Of a stretch of 64,000 bases of DNA, positions 42,776 to 52,153 are shown one piece after another. Made by a program: the position numbers and the translations under genes. Under the pieces are notes generated by a model, which saw nothing but the letters and a program-made list of their open reading frames with translations, was not told where the DNA came from and did not search any database. The stretch's first letter is position 1; the number at the start of each line of letters is the position of its first letter. The stretch is from VXNE01 sp963668365 (GTDB lineage: Bacteria; Pseudomonadota; Gammaproteobacteria; Pseudomonadales; Azotimanducaceae): the NCBI GenBank assembly GCA_963668365.1, contig OY764266.1, forward strand, positions 1,116,001 to 1,180,000, given 5' to 3'.

Positions 42776-43864
42776 ATGGAGTTCGGCCTGACCGAGGAAC
42801 AGCGGATGCTCCAGGAGAGCGTCTCCGGATACCTGGAATCCGCCTGCCCCCTGCCCCGCGTTCGCGAAGCCGCCGACGCCGGCGACACGAAACCGGCGGA
42901 TGTATGGGAAGGTCTCGCGCAGCTCGGCGTACAGGGCATCGTCACGCCGGAAAGCCACGGCGGCGTGGGCTTGAGCATGCTGGAAGCTGCGCTGATCGCA
43001 GAGTCGCTGGGCGGTGCGGCGGCGCCCGTGCCGTTCGCGGCGTCCTGCGTGATGGCGCCGGTCGCGTTGACCCAGGCCGGCAGCGCCGCGCAACGGGACG
43101 CATGGCTTGGGCGGATCGCGTCCGGCGAAGCGGTGCTCGGCGTCGGCCTGACGGAACAGATAGGACGCCGGGACAGCGCCGGCATCACCGTCGACAATGG
43201 ACGACTGACCGGCCGTGCCATGTTCGTGCTTGACGGGATGGATGCCGACGCATTCATCGTTGCGGACAACGACGGCGCGATGCATCTCGTGCGCGCAGCC
43301 GATACCGAACGGCGCGCGCTGACCACCGTCGATCGCACGCGGTCCGTGGCGGAAGCGACTTTCGATTCCGCTCCCGCGCAAGCGCTGCCGGGTTCCGTCG
43401 CCGACCGGGAGCCCCTGCTCGCCACCATAGATGCGGGTCGCCTCATGCTCGCCGCCGATACCCTGGGCGCCGCCCAGACCATGCTCGACCAGGCCGTCGC
43501 CTACGCCAGGGAACGCCGCCAGTTCAATCGCGTCATCGGTTCATTTCAGGCCGTCAAGCACCTCTGCGCCGAAATGGCGGCCGCGCTCGAACCCTGCCGG
43601 TCACTGGTCTGGTACGCCGCCCACGCTGTGCGCGCAGCGCCCGAAGAATCGCGCCTGATGGCATGCCACGCCAAGGCGCACCTGTCCGAAGTGGGACGTT
43701 TCGTCGCGCGCACGGCCACCGAAGTACACGGCGGCATGGGTTTCACCGACCTGCTGGGACTGCACTACTGGTTCAAGCGCATCGGCTTTGACCGGCAACT
43801 GCTCGGGGCGCCGGAAATCGTGCGGGAGGAAGCCGCGGTCGCCCAGGGCTGGATTGCGGGTTAG
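42776..43864 (+). CDS. Acyl-CoA dehydrogenase, second subunit of a pair
   Basis: A 362-residue acyl-CoA dehydrogenase-like protein. It opens MEFGLTEEQRMLQESVSGYL and has ARERRQFNRVIGSFQAVKH and EVHGGMGFTDLLGLHYWFKR, which are family signatures. The middle beta-domain is divergent (few FAD-contact motifs), as in the non-catalytic or complementary subunit of heteromeric dehydrogenases. The start codon follows the previous stop with no gap, indicating coupling. It is followed 8 bp later by a GMC oxidoreductase, so the genes 41582-45951 appear to be one operon. Confidence 0.88.
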   Translation: MEFGLTEEQRMLQESVSGYLESACPLPRVREAADAGDTKPADVWEGLAQLGVQGIVTPESHGGVGLSMLEAALIAESLGGAAAPVPFAASCVMAPVALTQAGSAAQRDAWLGRIASGEAVLGVGLTEQIGRRDSAGITVDNGRLTGRAMFVLDGMDADAFIVADNDGAMHLVRAADTERRALTTVDRTRSVAEATFDSAPAQALPGSVADREPLLATIDAGRLMLAADTLGAAQTMLDQAVAYARERRQFNRVIGSFQAVKHLCAEMAAALEPCRSLVWYAAHAVRAAPEESRLMACHAKAHLSEVGRFVARTATEVHGGMGFTDLLGLHYWFKRIGFDRQLLGAPEIVREEAAVAQGWIAG

Positions 43865-43872
43865 GGGTGCAG

Positions 43873-45474
43873 ATGACAGAAGACGCGGTCGACGTATTGA
43901 TTATCGGAGCGGGCGCGTCCGGCGCGGCGATCGCATGGAGTCTCGCGGATACCCGCATGCACATCGTGTGTCTCGAGCAGGGCGACTGGATGAACCCCTC
44001 CGAGTACCCGAGCGCGCACATGGACTGGGAGTCCCGGGCGACGGAAGCGTTCAGCATCAGCCCCAACCGGCGCGGCCACGCGACCGACTACCCGATCAAC
44101 GAAACCAACTCGCCCATAGCCGTCGCCAATTTCAATGCCGTCGGCGGCGCCACGATCCTTTACGCCGGACACTTCCCGCGCTTCCACCCGTCCGATTTTC
44201 GCGTGCGAACGCTGGACGGGGTAGCCGACGACTGGCCGATCGACTACGAGACGCTGGCGCCCTACTACGACGAGAACGATCGCATGATGGGCGTCTCCGG
44301 CCTGGCCGGCGACCCCGCCTATCCGCCGAAGCCCGCGATCATGCCGCCGCTGCCCCTGGGCAGGGCGGGCACCAGGCTGGCCGAAGGATTCAACGCGATG
44401 GGTTGGCACTGGTGGCCGTCGGACAGCGCCATCGCGAGCGAGCCCTACGATGGACGGGACAAGTGCATCAATCTCGGCGCCTGCACCGCCGGTTGCGCGC
44501 AGGGCGCGAAAGCCAGCACCGACATCACCTACTGGCCGCACGCCATTCGCGCCGGGGTCGAACTCAGGACCCGGTGCCGGGTGCGCGAGATCACGGTGCG
44601 CAAGGACGGCATGGCCGGCGGCGCGATCTACTACGATGCCGACGGGGTCGAGCGGGGGATCGCGTCGGAAGTCGTCATCGTCGCGTGCAACGGCGTCGGC
44701 ACTCCCAGGCTGCTGCTCAATTCGAAGTCGAACCTGTTCCCGGACGGCCTCGCGAACAGCAGCGGTCTCGTCGGCAGGAACCTCATGTTCCACCCCTATT
44801 CCGCTATTCGCGGGACGTTCGAGACCGATCTGGATGGCGCCAAGGGGCCCGGGAACTGCATCTGGAGCCAGGAGTTCTACGAAACCGACACGTCCAGGGG
44901 TTTCGTTCGCGGCTTCACCTACGAAATCGGCAGGGGCAGGGGCCCGGTCAGCACCGCCGTCGACCACATGCTGTCCGGCAGGGTGGCCTGGGGCGAGAAC
45001 CACCATCGATCCTATCGCAGCGTCGTGAATCGCATCACCGGAATGGTGGGCATCTGCGAGGATCTGCCGGAGGAGCACAACAGGGTGACGCTCGACCCCG
45101 GACTCAAGGACTCCGACGGCATTCCCGCACCCAGGATCGACTACACGTTGAGCGAGAACAGCCGCAGGATGCTCGATTACTCCATTGCGCGGGCGACGGA
45201 GGTGCTGGAGGCGGCGGGGGCCGTCGACGTGCAGTCGACCGCTCCGATCCCCCACGGCGGCTGGCACCTGATGGGCACCGCGCGCATGGGAACCGACCCG
45301 CAAAAGTCCGTGGTCAATGAATGGGGGCGCAGTCACGACGTGAAGAACCTGTTCATCGTCGATGGCAGCATCTTCGTCACCAGCGCCGGGGTGAACCCAA
45401 CGCGCACGATCCAGGCGCTCGCGCTCTACGTCGCGGACTCGATGAAGCAGCGTCTCGCCAACCTGTTCGATTAG
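43873..45474 (+). CDS. GMC-family FAD-dependent oxidoreductase
   Basis: A 533-residue glucose-methanol-choline oxidoreductase. The FAD motif IIGAGASGAAIAWSLAD begins at residue ~8; NAVGGATILYAGHFPRF matches the second FAD-contact loop; GGWHLMGTARMG and GVNPTRTIQALALYVAD in the C-terminal part hold the catalytic His and His/Asn positions. A GGGG-type site 5 bp upstream supports ATG 43873 over GTG 43867. The next gene encodes a gluconate-dehydrogenase subunit 3-like protein, so this is probably the large subunit of a membrane-linked dehydrogenase passing electrons to a cytochrome. It may oxidise an alcohol on the same ring substrate as the dehydrogenase pair. Confidence 0.9.
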   Translation: MTEDAVDVLIIGAGASGAAIAWSLADTRMHIVCLEQGDWMNPSEYPSAHMDWESRATEAFSISPNRRGHATDYPINETNSPIAVANFNAVGGATILYAGHFPRFHPSDFRVRTLDGVADDWPIDYETLAPYYDENDRMMGVSGLAGDPAYPPKPAIMPPLPLGRAGTRLAEGFNAMGWHWWPSDSAIASEPYDGRDKCINLGACTAGCAQGAKASTDITYWPHAIRAGVELRTRCRVREITVRKDGMAGGAIYYDADGVERGIASEVVIVACNGVGTPRLLLNSKSNLFPDGLANSSGLVGRNLMFHPYSAIRGTFETDLDGAKGPGNCIWSQEFYETDTSRGFVRGFTYEIGRGRGPVSTAVDHMLSGRVAWGENHHRSYRSVVNRITGMVGICEDLPEEHNRVTLDPGLKDSDGIPAPRIDYTLSENSRRMLDYSIARATEVLEAAGAVDVQSTAPIPHGGWHLMGTARMGTDPQKSVVNEWGRSHDVKNLFIVDGSIFVTSAGVNPTRTIQALALYVADSMKQRLANLFD

Positions 45475-45486
45475 AAGGGATGAGGA

Positions 45487-45951
45487 ATGCGCGACGTGAT
45501 CGCCAGCGACAGTCCGTATTCCATTGAGGAGCGCGAAGCGCTGCGCCGGATCGCCGGCATCCTGATCCCCGCGAGCGACGAGCACGGCATTCCGGGAGCG
45601 GACGACGACCTGATATTCGCCCGCATTCTGGTGCTGGCGACAGAACGGGCGGAATCGATCAGATCCGGAATCGACGCGCTCATCGCGCTGGCGAAGAAGC
45701 GCCACGACGACAGTTTCCCGCGGTTGAGCGAAACACAGCAGACCGCCCTGCTGCGCGACGAGGCAAATTCCGCATTTCTTCGGGAGGTGATCCGCTGCAC
45801 GGCCACCTCCTACTATCAGGACGGTCGCGTGCTGGAATCGATCGACCTGAAATCGACGCCGCCCTTCCCCGGCGGCCACGAGATCGAACAGGGCGACTGG
45901 TCCCTGCTCGACGCGGTGAAGGCGCGCGCACCGTTCTACAGAAGAGTGTAG
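45487..45951 (+). CDS. Gluconate 2-dehydrogenase subunit 3-like protein
   Basis: A 154-residue small subunit. The N-terminal pattern EEREALRRIAGILIPASDEH and the mid-helix RLSETQQTALLRDEA are typical of gluconate-2-dehydrogenase subunit 3 partners of GMC enzymes. No twin-arginine signal is visible, unlike many family members that carry their large subunit to the periplasm. It starts 12 bp after the GMC gene, and so is probably the last gene of the operon. Confidence 0.8.
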   Translation: MRDVIASDSPYSIEEREALRRIAGILIPASDEHGIPGADDDLIFARILVLATERAESIRSGIDALIALAKKRHDDSFPRLSETQQTALLRDEANSAFLREVIRCTATSYYQDGRVLESIDLKSTPPFPGGHEIEQGDWSLLDAVKARAPFYRRV

Positions 45952-45978
45952 AAGGCTCGAAAGAGAGATCGATGCCGG

Positions 45979-46971
45979 TCAGCGCTGGACGCGCCCCGGT
46001 CTGTCGAGGAAATCGAGGCGGACAGACTTCCCGTTGCGGTCGATGACGATGTCCCTGAACTCGTCCGGATCCTTGAACCGGGATGCGGGGTTGCCATCCC
46101 TCTTGAGTGCGACGGTGAGGCGGGACAACCAGAAGGTGAGCGCAGCGTAGAGCAGAAAGCCCGCAAAGAGATCGGTCTCAACGTGGTTGAGCGGGCGAAC
46201 CCGGTGATAGGCGTCGATCAGGGCCGCGGCGCGCGCGCGGTCGAGAACCCCGCCCGGATCGCTGCACCAGTCATTCACCGCCACCGCCACGTCGTAGACA
46301 TGGTAGCCGCGCGCCGCGTGGTGGAAGTCGATGACGCCAGTCAGTCTTGGCCCGTCGAAGAGCACGTTGTCGCGAAAGAGATCCCCGTGCACGAGGCCCG
46401 AGGGCAGTTCTGCGACCTCGTCCCCGCCCAGCAATTCCACAACCCGCTCGACGGCTCCGGAGACGAGCCGCGCGTCGGCTGCCGGCATGCGGCGCCGGAC
46501 CTCCGTCTCGCGGTCGCGCAGCCAACGCGCATCGCGGGGATAGGCGGGCACCTCGAAACCGGGAGCGCGGGTTGCCCGATGAAAGTTGCCGATGAAACCG
46601 CCAAGCGACTTCAACTGGTTCGCGGAAGGATTGTCAACGTGCGCTCCCGGGAGCATCGGCGCCAGCATGGCCTTCTTGCCTTCAATCCACTCGACGGCGT
46701 CTCCCCCGACGTTTCGGATTACCGGAGCAACAGGCAGGCAGGCCTCATGGCAGAGATCGAGCAGCGGGACGTAGCTCGATCCCGCGTTGGAGGGCTGCTC
46801 GAGGACCGTCAGCACCCAACCGCTCAGCACACCGTCTCTTGAGGTGGTGACGAAATAGTTGCTGTTCTCGATGCCGTGGGAGGCGGGCCGGTGGTCACGC
46901 AGATGGCCAACGTCGTAGCGCGAGAGCAGTTTCTCGAGAGCGTCCGCGTCCAATAGGCTGACTGTCGGCAC
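45979..46971 (-). CDS. thrB: Homoserine kinase type II-like phosphotransferase
   Basis: A 330-residue protein of the aminoglycoside phosphotransferase/choline kinase fold, homoserine kinase II branch. The catalytic loop is LPSGLVHGDLFRDNVLFDG and the metal-binding DFG equivalent is LTGVIDFHHAARG. The N-terminal GIENSNYFVTTSRDGV matches the phosphate-binding loop. The length fits ThrB of proteobacteria, which makes O-phosphohomoserine for threonine. No other threonine gene is nearby. It converges with the dehydrogenase operon. Confidence 0.8.
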   Translation of the reverse strand: MPTVSLLDADALEKLLSRYDVGHLRDHRPASHGIENSNYFVTTSRDGVLSGWVLTVLEQPSNAGSSYVPLLDLCHEACLPVAPVIRNVGGDAVEWIEGKKAMLAPMLPGAHVDNPSANQLKSLGGFIGNFHRATRAPGFEVPAYPRDARWLRDRETEVRRRMPAADARLVSGAVERVVELLGGDEVAELPSGLVHGDLFRDNVLFDGPRLTGVIDFHHAARGYHVYDVAVAVNDWCSDPGGVLDRARAAALIDAYHRVRPLNHVETDLFAGFLLYAALTFWLSRLTVALKRDGNPASRFKDPDEFRDIVIDRNGKSVRLDFLDRPGRVQR

Positions 46972-47048
46972 GACTACCTCAACGATGGGTGCGACGAACT
47001 GCCGCGAAGACTCGACAGTTTCCGGAGGACGCGGCCCGACGTCGGATA

Positions 47049-47768
47049 CTACGGTTCGAGAAGACGCGCTTCGAGTTCGGCGATGCGTGCCTCGGCGGCC
47101 CGGAGGGCAGCCCTTTCCTCAACGAGAGCCGCCGTCGTCTCGGACAGGGTCGTTTTCGTCTCGGACAGGGCCGCTGCCGACTCCGCAAGGCTGTGAAGAT
47201 ACTCGCCGGTCGAGGGGTCGAAAAAACGCAGCGCCTCGTTCTCCGCGCGCAACTCAAGACCGAGCACATCACTGCGAATCGTTCGCTCCCCGTTCTCCAT
47301 GGACACTGGCAACGGGCGGTACGCGCGTCCCCGCAAGCCAAGTCCCCGCAGGGCGGGATCCCAGTACTCGTTCTTCGGATCGAATAGCCAGTACTCGCGC
47401 ACGCCCAGTTCCGCGTAGAGAGAGCGCTTGCGGCCCACGTCCTGCTTCCAGGTGCTTTCGGACGCCACCTCCAGAACGAAGTCCGGCGCCTTCGGCTCCT
47501 CCCAGAGCTTGTACACCATCCGGTTGTGCTTCGCCGCCCCGAATACGACGAAGACATCGGGCGCCACCGACTTGCGCGGGTTGCCCTCCTCGTAATAGAT
47601 CAGCAGGTCGCTCGATACGTAGACGTCCGGTCGCCCCAGGTAGCGAAGGCTCAGCGCGCTGAAGGCGTCGAAGATCGCCTTTAGCTGCCAGTCGTTCTCA
47701 GCCAACGGCAGACCGTCGTAACTCGGGTAGAGCGGATCTTCGACGGGAAGAACGGGATTTGGCTTCAT
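47049..47768 (-). CDS. Uma2-family putative endonuclease
   Basis: A 239-residue protein of the Uma2 (DUF820) family with a PD-(D/E)xK-type nuclease fold. The motif residues are seen in KSVAPDVFVVFG, DFVLEVASESTWKQDVGRKR and REYWLFDPKNEYWDP. The C-terminal ~45 residues are a likely coiled coil (AESAAALSETKTTLSETTA). Uma2 genes are abundant in cyanobacteria and some symbionts, and their role is uncertain. It stands alone between thrB and the CoA-transferase pair. Confidence 0.85.
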   Translation of the reverse strand: MKPNPVLPVEDPLYPSYDGLPLAENDWQLKAIFDAFSALSLRYLGRPDVYVSSDLLIYYEEGNPRKSVAPDVFVVFGAAKHNRMVYKLWEEPKAPDFVLEVASESTWKQDVGRKRSLYAELGVREYWLFDPKNEYWDPALRGLGLRGRAYRPLPVSMENGERTIRSDVLGLELRAENEALRFFDPSTGEYLHSLAESAAALSETKTTLSETTAALVEERAALRAAEARIAELEARLLEP

Positions 47769-47916
47769 GGATACGCCCTTTGGCCGGGCCCCGCCGCGCC
47801 GTTCGGCGCATCGCCAGCGAACATATCATGGCCTCGTACGCATGCAAATCTCAGCGCTTGCGGGCACCGCGTCAGATCGGACAAACTTGCTGCGAGCCAA
47901 CCTCGGGTAAACGTCC

Positions 47917-49152
47917 ATGGCCGACGCCCTGTCGTCGTTCCGCATCTGCGACTTCACCGGCATACTCGCCGGCGCCGGCGCGACGAAATGGCTTGCGGGT
48001 TTCGGCGCCGAGGTGATCCGCATCGAGGATCCCGTCAACGAAGGCCGCTGGGATATCCTGCGCGGCAGGCAGCCGTGGGTCGACGAACGGCGCGGCATCA
48101 ACCTGGGCGGCGCCTTCAACAACCACAATGTCGGCAAGCTCGGCATCACGCTGAATCTCCGCACCGAGAAGGCCAGGGAGATCCTCGAGCGGCTCGTCGC
48201 GGTCTCCGACGTCGTGACCGAGAACTTCTCCAAGGGCGTGATGGAACGCTGGGGCTTCGGCTACGAGCGCCTGAAGGCCATCAAGCCGGACATCATCTAT
48301 GTTTCCAACTGCGGCTTCGGGCACACCGGGCCGTACAGCGAGTTCAAGAGCTTCGGGCCCGTTGTGCAGGCCATATCGGGACTGACGTTCACCTCGGGGC
48401 TTCCCGACCGGCCGCCCGCCGGCTGGGGCTATTCGTACATGGACCATACCGGCGCCTACTACCATGCCATGGCGATCCTGCTGGCGCTCATCCACCGCCA
48501 TCGAACAGGCGAAGGCCAGTGGGTGGATCTTTCCTGCACCGACGCCGCCCTGACGCTCCACGGCCCCGCCCTGCTCGACTGGACGGTGAACGGTCGCCCG
48601 ACGCGGCGCGAGGGACGCCCGCATGCGAACCGCAGCTTCTGGCCTCCCATGGCGCCCCACGGCATCTATCCGAGCCGGGGCGACGATGACTGGGTCGCCA
48701 TCGCCTGCCGGAACCAGGACGACTGGGAACGGCTGCGCGGCGTAGTGGATGAGGACTGGTGCCGGGATCCGCAGTTTGCCGACGCGCCATCCCGCCACGC
48801 GTCCCAGGATGTCCTCGACGAACACTTGAGCGCGTGGACGGCCCAGCGAACCAAATCTGCTGTCCAGGCGCTCCTGCGCGACGCCGGCGTGCCCGTCTCG
48901 GCGGTACTGAAGCCCGAGGAGCGGATCGACGTCGACCCCAGCACCGGCGCGTTTGGACTCTGGCCGACCGTCACCCACCCCGAAATCGGCGAGATACGCG
49001 TCGACGGGCAGCCGGTGCACTTCTCGGAAACCGACTGGCATTACGAGAGGAGCGGTCCCTGTCTCGGCGAGCACAACGAACAGGTGCTGACCGAACTGCT
49101 CGGTTTCACCTCCGAGGAAGTCGCAAGCTTCCAGGAAGAAGGCGTCCTGTGA
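47917..49152 (+). CDS. CaiB/BaiF (family III) CoA-transferase, first of a pair
   Basis: A 411-residue family III CoA-transferase, which moves CoA between carboxylic acids. Motifs are GAGATKWLAGFGAEVIRIED, LRTEKAREILERLV and the catalytic-Asp neighbourhood WGYSYMDHTGAYYHAM, followed by GEGQWVDLS. The downstream gene is a second CoA-transferase that overlaps its end as GTGA, so a heterodimer is likely. The substrate is unknown; bile-acid or carnitine-like substrates are known for relatives. Confidence 0.88.
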   Translation: MADALSSFRICDFTGILAGAGATKWLAGFGAEVIRIEDPVNEGRWDILRGRQPWVDERRGINLGGAFNNHNVGKLGITLNLRTEKAREILERLVAVSDVVTENFSKGVMERWGFGYERLKAIKPDIIYVSNCGFGHTGPYSEFKSFGPVVQAISGLTFTSGLPDRPPAGWGYSYMDHTGAYYHAMAILLALIHRHRTGEGQWVDLSCTDAALTLHGPALLDWTVNGRPTRREGRPHANRSFWPPMAPHGIYPSRGDDDWVAIACRNQDDWERLRGVVDEDWCRDPQFADAPSRHASQDVLDEHLSAWTAQRTKSAVQALLRDAGVPVSAVLKPEERIDVDPSTGAFGLWPTVTHPEIGEIRVDGQPVHFSETDWHYERSGPCLGEHNEQVLTELLGFTSEEVASFQEEGVL

Positions 49153-50450
49153 CCGGCGCCAACGGCAACTCCAGGCCGCGGCCGGGGGCGCTGCGGGGCG
49201 TTCGGGTCGTCGAACTGGCGCGCGACCCGATCGCGTTCGCCGGCAAGCTCCTGGGCGACATGGGCGCCGATGTAATCCTGGTCGAACCGCCCGGCGGCGA
49301 TCCGGCGCGCGGGTACCCGCCGTTCGCCGACGACGAGCCCGGCGAAGACCGGAGCCTCTACTGGTGGCACTACCATACGAGCAAGCGCGGCGTGGTCATC
49401 GATCTCGACGACGAAGCGGGCCGCGACCGCTTTCGCGCCCTTGTCGCGACAGCAGACGTGCTGCTCGAAGCGGAACCGCGCCAGCGGCTGGCGAGCTTAA
49501 GCATCGACCACGAAGATCTGAAGTCGCTTCGTGGCGATCTCGTCCACGTCGCAGTGACCCCTTACGGCCGCGCCGATCCGAAGAGCGATCTGCCGTTCAC
49601 CGACTTGACGCTCATGGCAGCGGGCGGACCGCCCTGGAGCTGCGGCTACGACGACCATTCGCTGCCGCCCATTCGCGGCCCGCTGCAGGGGTTCCACATC
49701 GCATGCCACTTCGCCGTCATGTCGACCCTCACCGCGTTGCTGCATCGCGCCATTTCGGGCACAGGCCAGTTCATCGACGTCAGCATGACGGCGGCCGGCA
49801 ACGTGACCACCGAGGGCGCTTCCTACAACTGGCTGATAGCGCGAAACACCGTGCAGCGGCAGACCGGCCGCCACGCCTCCGTCCAGCCGTCGGTGGAGAC
49901 GCAGCAGTTGTGCGCGGACGGGCGCTACGCCAACACCGGCGTCGGGCCGCGCCAGGCCAGGGGATTCGCCGCACTCGACAAGTGGCTGAAAGAACTCGGC
50001 CTCGACGCCGAGTTGCCCGAAGCCGTGTTCCTGGAGCTGGGCGCCCGCTACGAAGGCCCTCTCGACATCTCCAGAATCGGCGAAGACGACGAGATCACCG
50101 CTATCTTCGGGGCCAGCCGCGCCGCCCTCAGGCTCATCGCATCGAAGCTCTCGGCGCAGGAGTTCTTCGTTGGCTGCCAGCGTGCCGGACTCACCGCCGG
50201 TGCAGTCAACTCCCCGGAGGAAGCATTCGAGGACGAGCACTTCAAGTCACACGGCTTCCAGGTTCCGGTGTTCCACGAGGATCTCGGCCGCGACGTCGTG
50301 TACCCCGGGGCGCCTATCCGGTTGCCCGAATGCCCGTGGTCCATTTCCCGCCGCGCGCCCAGACTCGGCGAGCACGACGACGAGGTGTTCGCGGAACTTG
50401 CCTCACAAGTGGACGGGGGCGATAAAGCCCCAATCGTCAAACGGTCTTGA
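49149..50450 (+). CDS. CaiB/BaiF (family III) CoA-transferase, second of a pair
   Basis: A 433-residue CoA-transferase starting at GTG 49149 within the stop of the preceding gene. Conserved pieces are LRGVRVVELARDPIAFAGKL, GDMGADVILVEPPGGDPARG and SGTGQFIDVSMTAAGNVTTE. The conserved catalytic Asp position is less clear than in the first subunit (GPLQGFHIACHFAVM), so this may be the partner without full activity. Its 3' end overlaps the convergent vapC gene by 14 bp. Confidence 0.86.
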   Translation: MTGANGNSRPRPGALRGVRVVELARDPIAFAGKLLGDMGADVILVEPPGGDPARGYPPFADDEPGEDRSLYWWHYHTSKRGVVIDLDDEAGRDRFRALVATADVLLEAEPRQRLASLSIDHEDLKSLRGDLVHVAVTPYGRADPKSDLPFTDLTLMAAGGPPWSCGYDDHSLPPIRGPLQGFHIACHFAVMSTLTALLHRAISGTGQFIDVSMTAAGNVTTEGASYNWLIARNTVQRQTGRHASVQPSVETQQLCADGRYANTGVGPRQARGFAALDKWLKELGLDAELPEAVFLELGARYEGPLDISRIGEDDEITAIFGASRAALRLIASKLSAQEFFVGCQRAGLTAGAVNSPEEAFEDEHFKSHGFQVPVFHEDLGRDVVYPGAPIRLPECPWSISRRAPRLGEHDDEVFAELASQVDGGDKAPIVKRS

Positions 50451-50850
50451 TGCAAAGAAGCTGTTCAAGCCCAACGAAGTCAGTCGGATTCCTCGTGTAG
50501 AGGGCAAGTTCGTTAGACGCCGCGGTTGAAGCGATCAGCAAGTCGGCCAAGCGGGACCTGGTTGATCGTCCGGAGACGCGCATGGCGGAGAAAACGCGGC
50601 CGTACATGCGGGCGGCGTTCGTATCGAACGGTAGCGGATCCCAGGTTTGGGTTGCCCATTGGAGTCGATCCTGGCGGTTCGCTCGTTCAACATCGCTGCG
50701 AGCGGCATGGGGTCCGGCCGCCAGTTCGGCCAACGTGACAGCCGCGATGGCGGATTCGTCGGGCAAGAGATCGACGTCAATCAAATCCATGTCGATCACC
50801 ACGGAGGTATCCAATAGTCCCCGGGTCGGGGCTGCTACCGCCTCAGCCAT
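50437..50850 (-). CDS. vapC: PIN-domain toxin (VapC-like)
   Basis: A 137-residue PIN-domain ribonuclease toxin. Acidic active-site residues are in GLLDTSVVIDMDL, AAVTLAELAAG, SRLADLLIASTA and TRNPTDF. It overlaps the upstream antitoxin gene by eight bases, which points to coupled synthesis. Its 3' end overlaps the convergent CoA-transferase gene, so loss of the toxin would be constrained by that overlap. The neighbour is of the Phd/YefM type and not VapB, a combination commonly seen. Confidence 0.85.
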   Translation of the reverse strand: MAEAVAAPTRGLLDTSVVIDMDLIDVDLLPDESAIAAVTLAELAAGPHAARSDVERANRQDRLQWATQTWDPLPFDTNAARMYGRVFSAMRVSGRSTRSRLADLLIASTAASNELALYTRNPTDFVGLEQLLCIKTV

Positions 50851-51091
50851 CGACAGACTGATCTAGCACGGCATCCACATCGTCGCGGAACTGCGCGGCA
50901 TCGATGGGCGGAGCGCAAGACGCGGCCTCGGCAATGACCGCCCTGGGTGCGAATCGGCGGGGCTGGACGGGACGGAGTTCCGCAATCGGGTCTCCGTTGC
51001 GAGTGACGACGATGTGGTACCCCGCCCGCACCTCCCGAAGTACGGCCGCAGATGCATTTCGAAGCTCTCGTTGGCTGATGGTCCTTTTCAT
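50843..51091 (-). CDS. Phd/YefM-family antitoxin
   Basis: An 82-residue antitoxin. The N-terminus MKRTISQRELRNASAAVLRE and the segment YHIVVTRNGDPIAELRPV match Phd/YefM proteins, which bind operator DNA as dimers and neutralise the toxin with their C-terminal part. AGGAC-type sequence precedes the ATG. It is the first gene of a two-gene toxin-antitoxin operon. Confidence 0.85.
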   Translation of the reverse strand: MKRTISQRELRNASAAVLREVRAGYHIVVTRNGDPIAELRPVQPRRFAPRAVIAEAASCAPPIDAAQFRDDVDAVLDQSVDG

Positions 51092-51160
51092 GGATCAGGA
51101 CCGTAGCACATTTGCTACGCCGTGGCCAAAAAACAAATGGCCAGCGAACTCCAACGTCGA

Positions 51161-52153
51161 TCAGGCGAGCTTCACGATCATCTTGCCGACGTTCTCGCCA
51201 CGGAAAAGCCCGATGAACGCATCCGGCGCGTTCCCGATGCCTTCCCGGATCGTCTCCCGCCAGACGATCTCACCGCTTTCGAGCCAGGAGACCATCTCCT
51301 CCTCGAACGGCTCGCGCAGTTCCGGAAAGTTCCCCACGACGAACCCGCGCAAGGTCAGGCGCAATCCGATGGCAACCAGCAGGTTGCGTGGCCCCGGCGC
51401 CGGCTCCGTATCGTTGTAGCGCGAGATTCCGCCGCATATCGCAATGCGGCCCAGCAGCCTCATGTGCGCGAGCGCCGCCTCCAGGTGATCGCCCCCGACG
51501 TTGTCGAAATAGACATCGAGTCCATCCGGCGCACCTTCGCGAAGGTGCGAGAGCAGGTCCCCGTCGCGGTAGTCGAAGGCATGGTCGAAACCGATCTCGC
51601 GGCAGAAAGCCACCTTTTCCGCCGAGCCCGCGCTGCCGACGATGCGGCAGCCCTTCAGGCGGGCGATCTGACCCGCGATGCTGCCGACGGCTCCCGCAGC
51701 GCCGGAGACAAAAACCGTCTCCCCTTCGCGCATTTCTGCCGCCCCAAGCAGACCGTCATAAGCTGTTCTGCCGGTCATGCCGAGTGGTCCCATGTGTACG
51801 GTGACCGGCAATGATGTCTCCGGCAACCTATCCAGGCCGTTGCCGTCCGACACGAATCCCTCGCGCCATCCCAGGTTGCTCGCCACCAGATCGCCCTCCC
51901 GGAAGCCATCGTTCCGGGAAGCCGCGACCCTGCCGATAGCGCTGCCGTGCATGGCCTCATTGAGCCTTTGGCCACCCGGGGCCTCGTTCATGCGCCCGCG
52001 CATGTAGGGGTCGACGCTGATGTAGAGGTTCTGGACCAGCACCTCCCCTGCCCCGGGATCGGGAAGCTGCCGATCCACAAAGACAAAGTCCTCCCGCACG
52101 GGCAAGCCGTTCGGGCGGCGCGCCAGATGAACCTCCGTGGACGTCAGTGCCAT
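51161..52153 (-). CDS. NADP-dependent MDR reductase (CurA/PTGR-like)
   Basis: A 330-residue zinc-free medium-chain reductase. The N-terminal QNLYISVDPYMRGRMNE is the hallmark of the leukotriene B4 dehydrogenase/CurA group, and VFVSGAAGAVGSIAGQIARL is the NADP-binding loop. DVYFDNVGGDHLEAALAHM follows. They reduce double bonds of enals or enones. ATG 52153 is chosen because upstream extension has no family similarity. It is divergent from the metallophosphoesterase at 52347. Confidence 0.88.
   Translation of the reverse strand: MALTSTEVHLARRPNGLPVREDFVFVDRQLPDPGAGEVLVQNLYISVDPYMRGRMNEAPGGQRLNEAMHGSAIGRVAASRNDGFREGDLVASNLGWREGFVSDGNGLDRLPETSLPVTVHMGPLGMTGRTAYDGLLGAAEMREGETVFVSGAAGAVGSIAGQIARLKGCRIVGSAGSAEKVAFCREIGFDHAFDYRDGDLLSHLREGAPDGLDVYFDNVGGDHLEAALAHMRLLGRIAICGGISRYNDTEPAPGPRNLLVAIGLRLTLRGFVVGNFPELREPFEEEMVSWLESGEIVWRETIREGIGNAPDAFIGLFRGENVGKMIVKLA

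Noticed and set aside
41480..43381. 633-codon minus-strand frame across both acyl-CoA dehydrogenases
   Set aside because: Spans two real genes on the other strand and has no domain signature.
43861..45879. 672-codon minus-strand frame opposite the GMC gene
   Set aside because: Antisense shadow; the plus-strand product is certain from its FAD and catalytic motifs.
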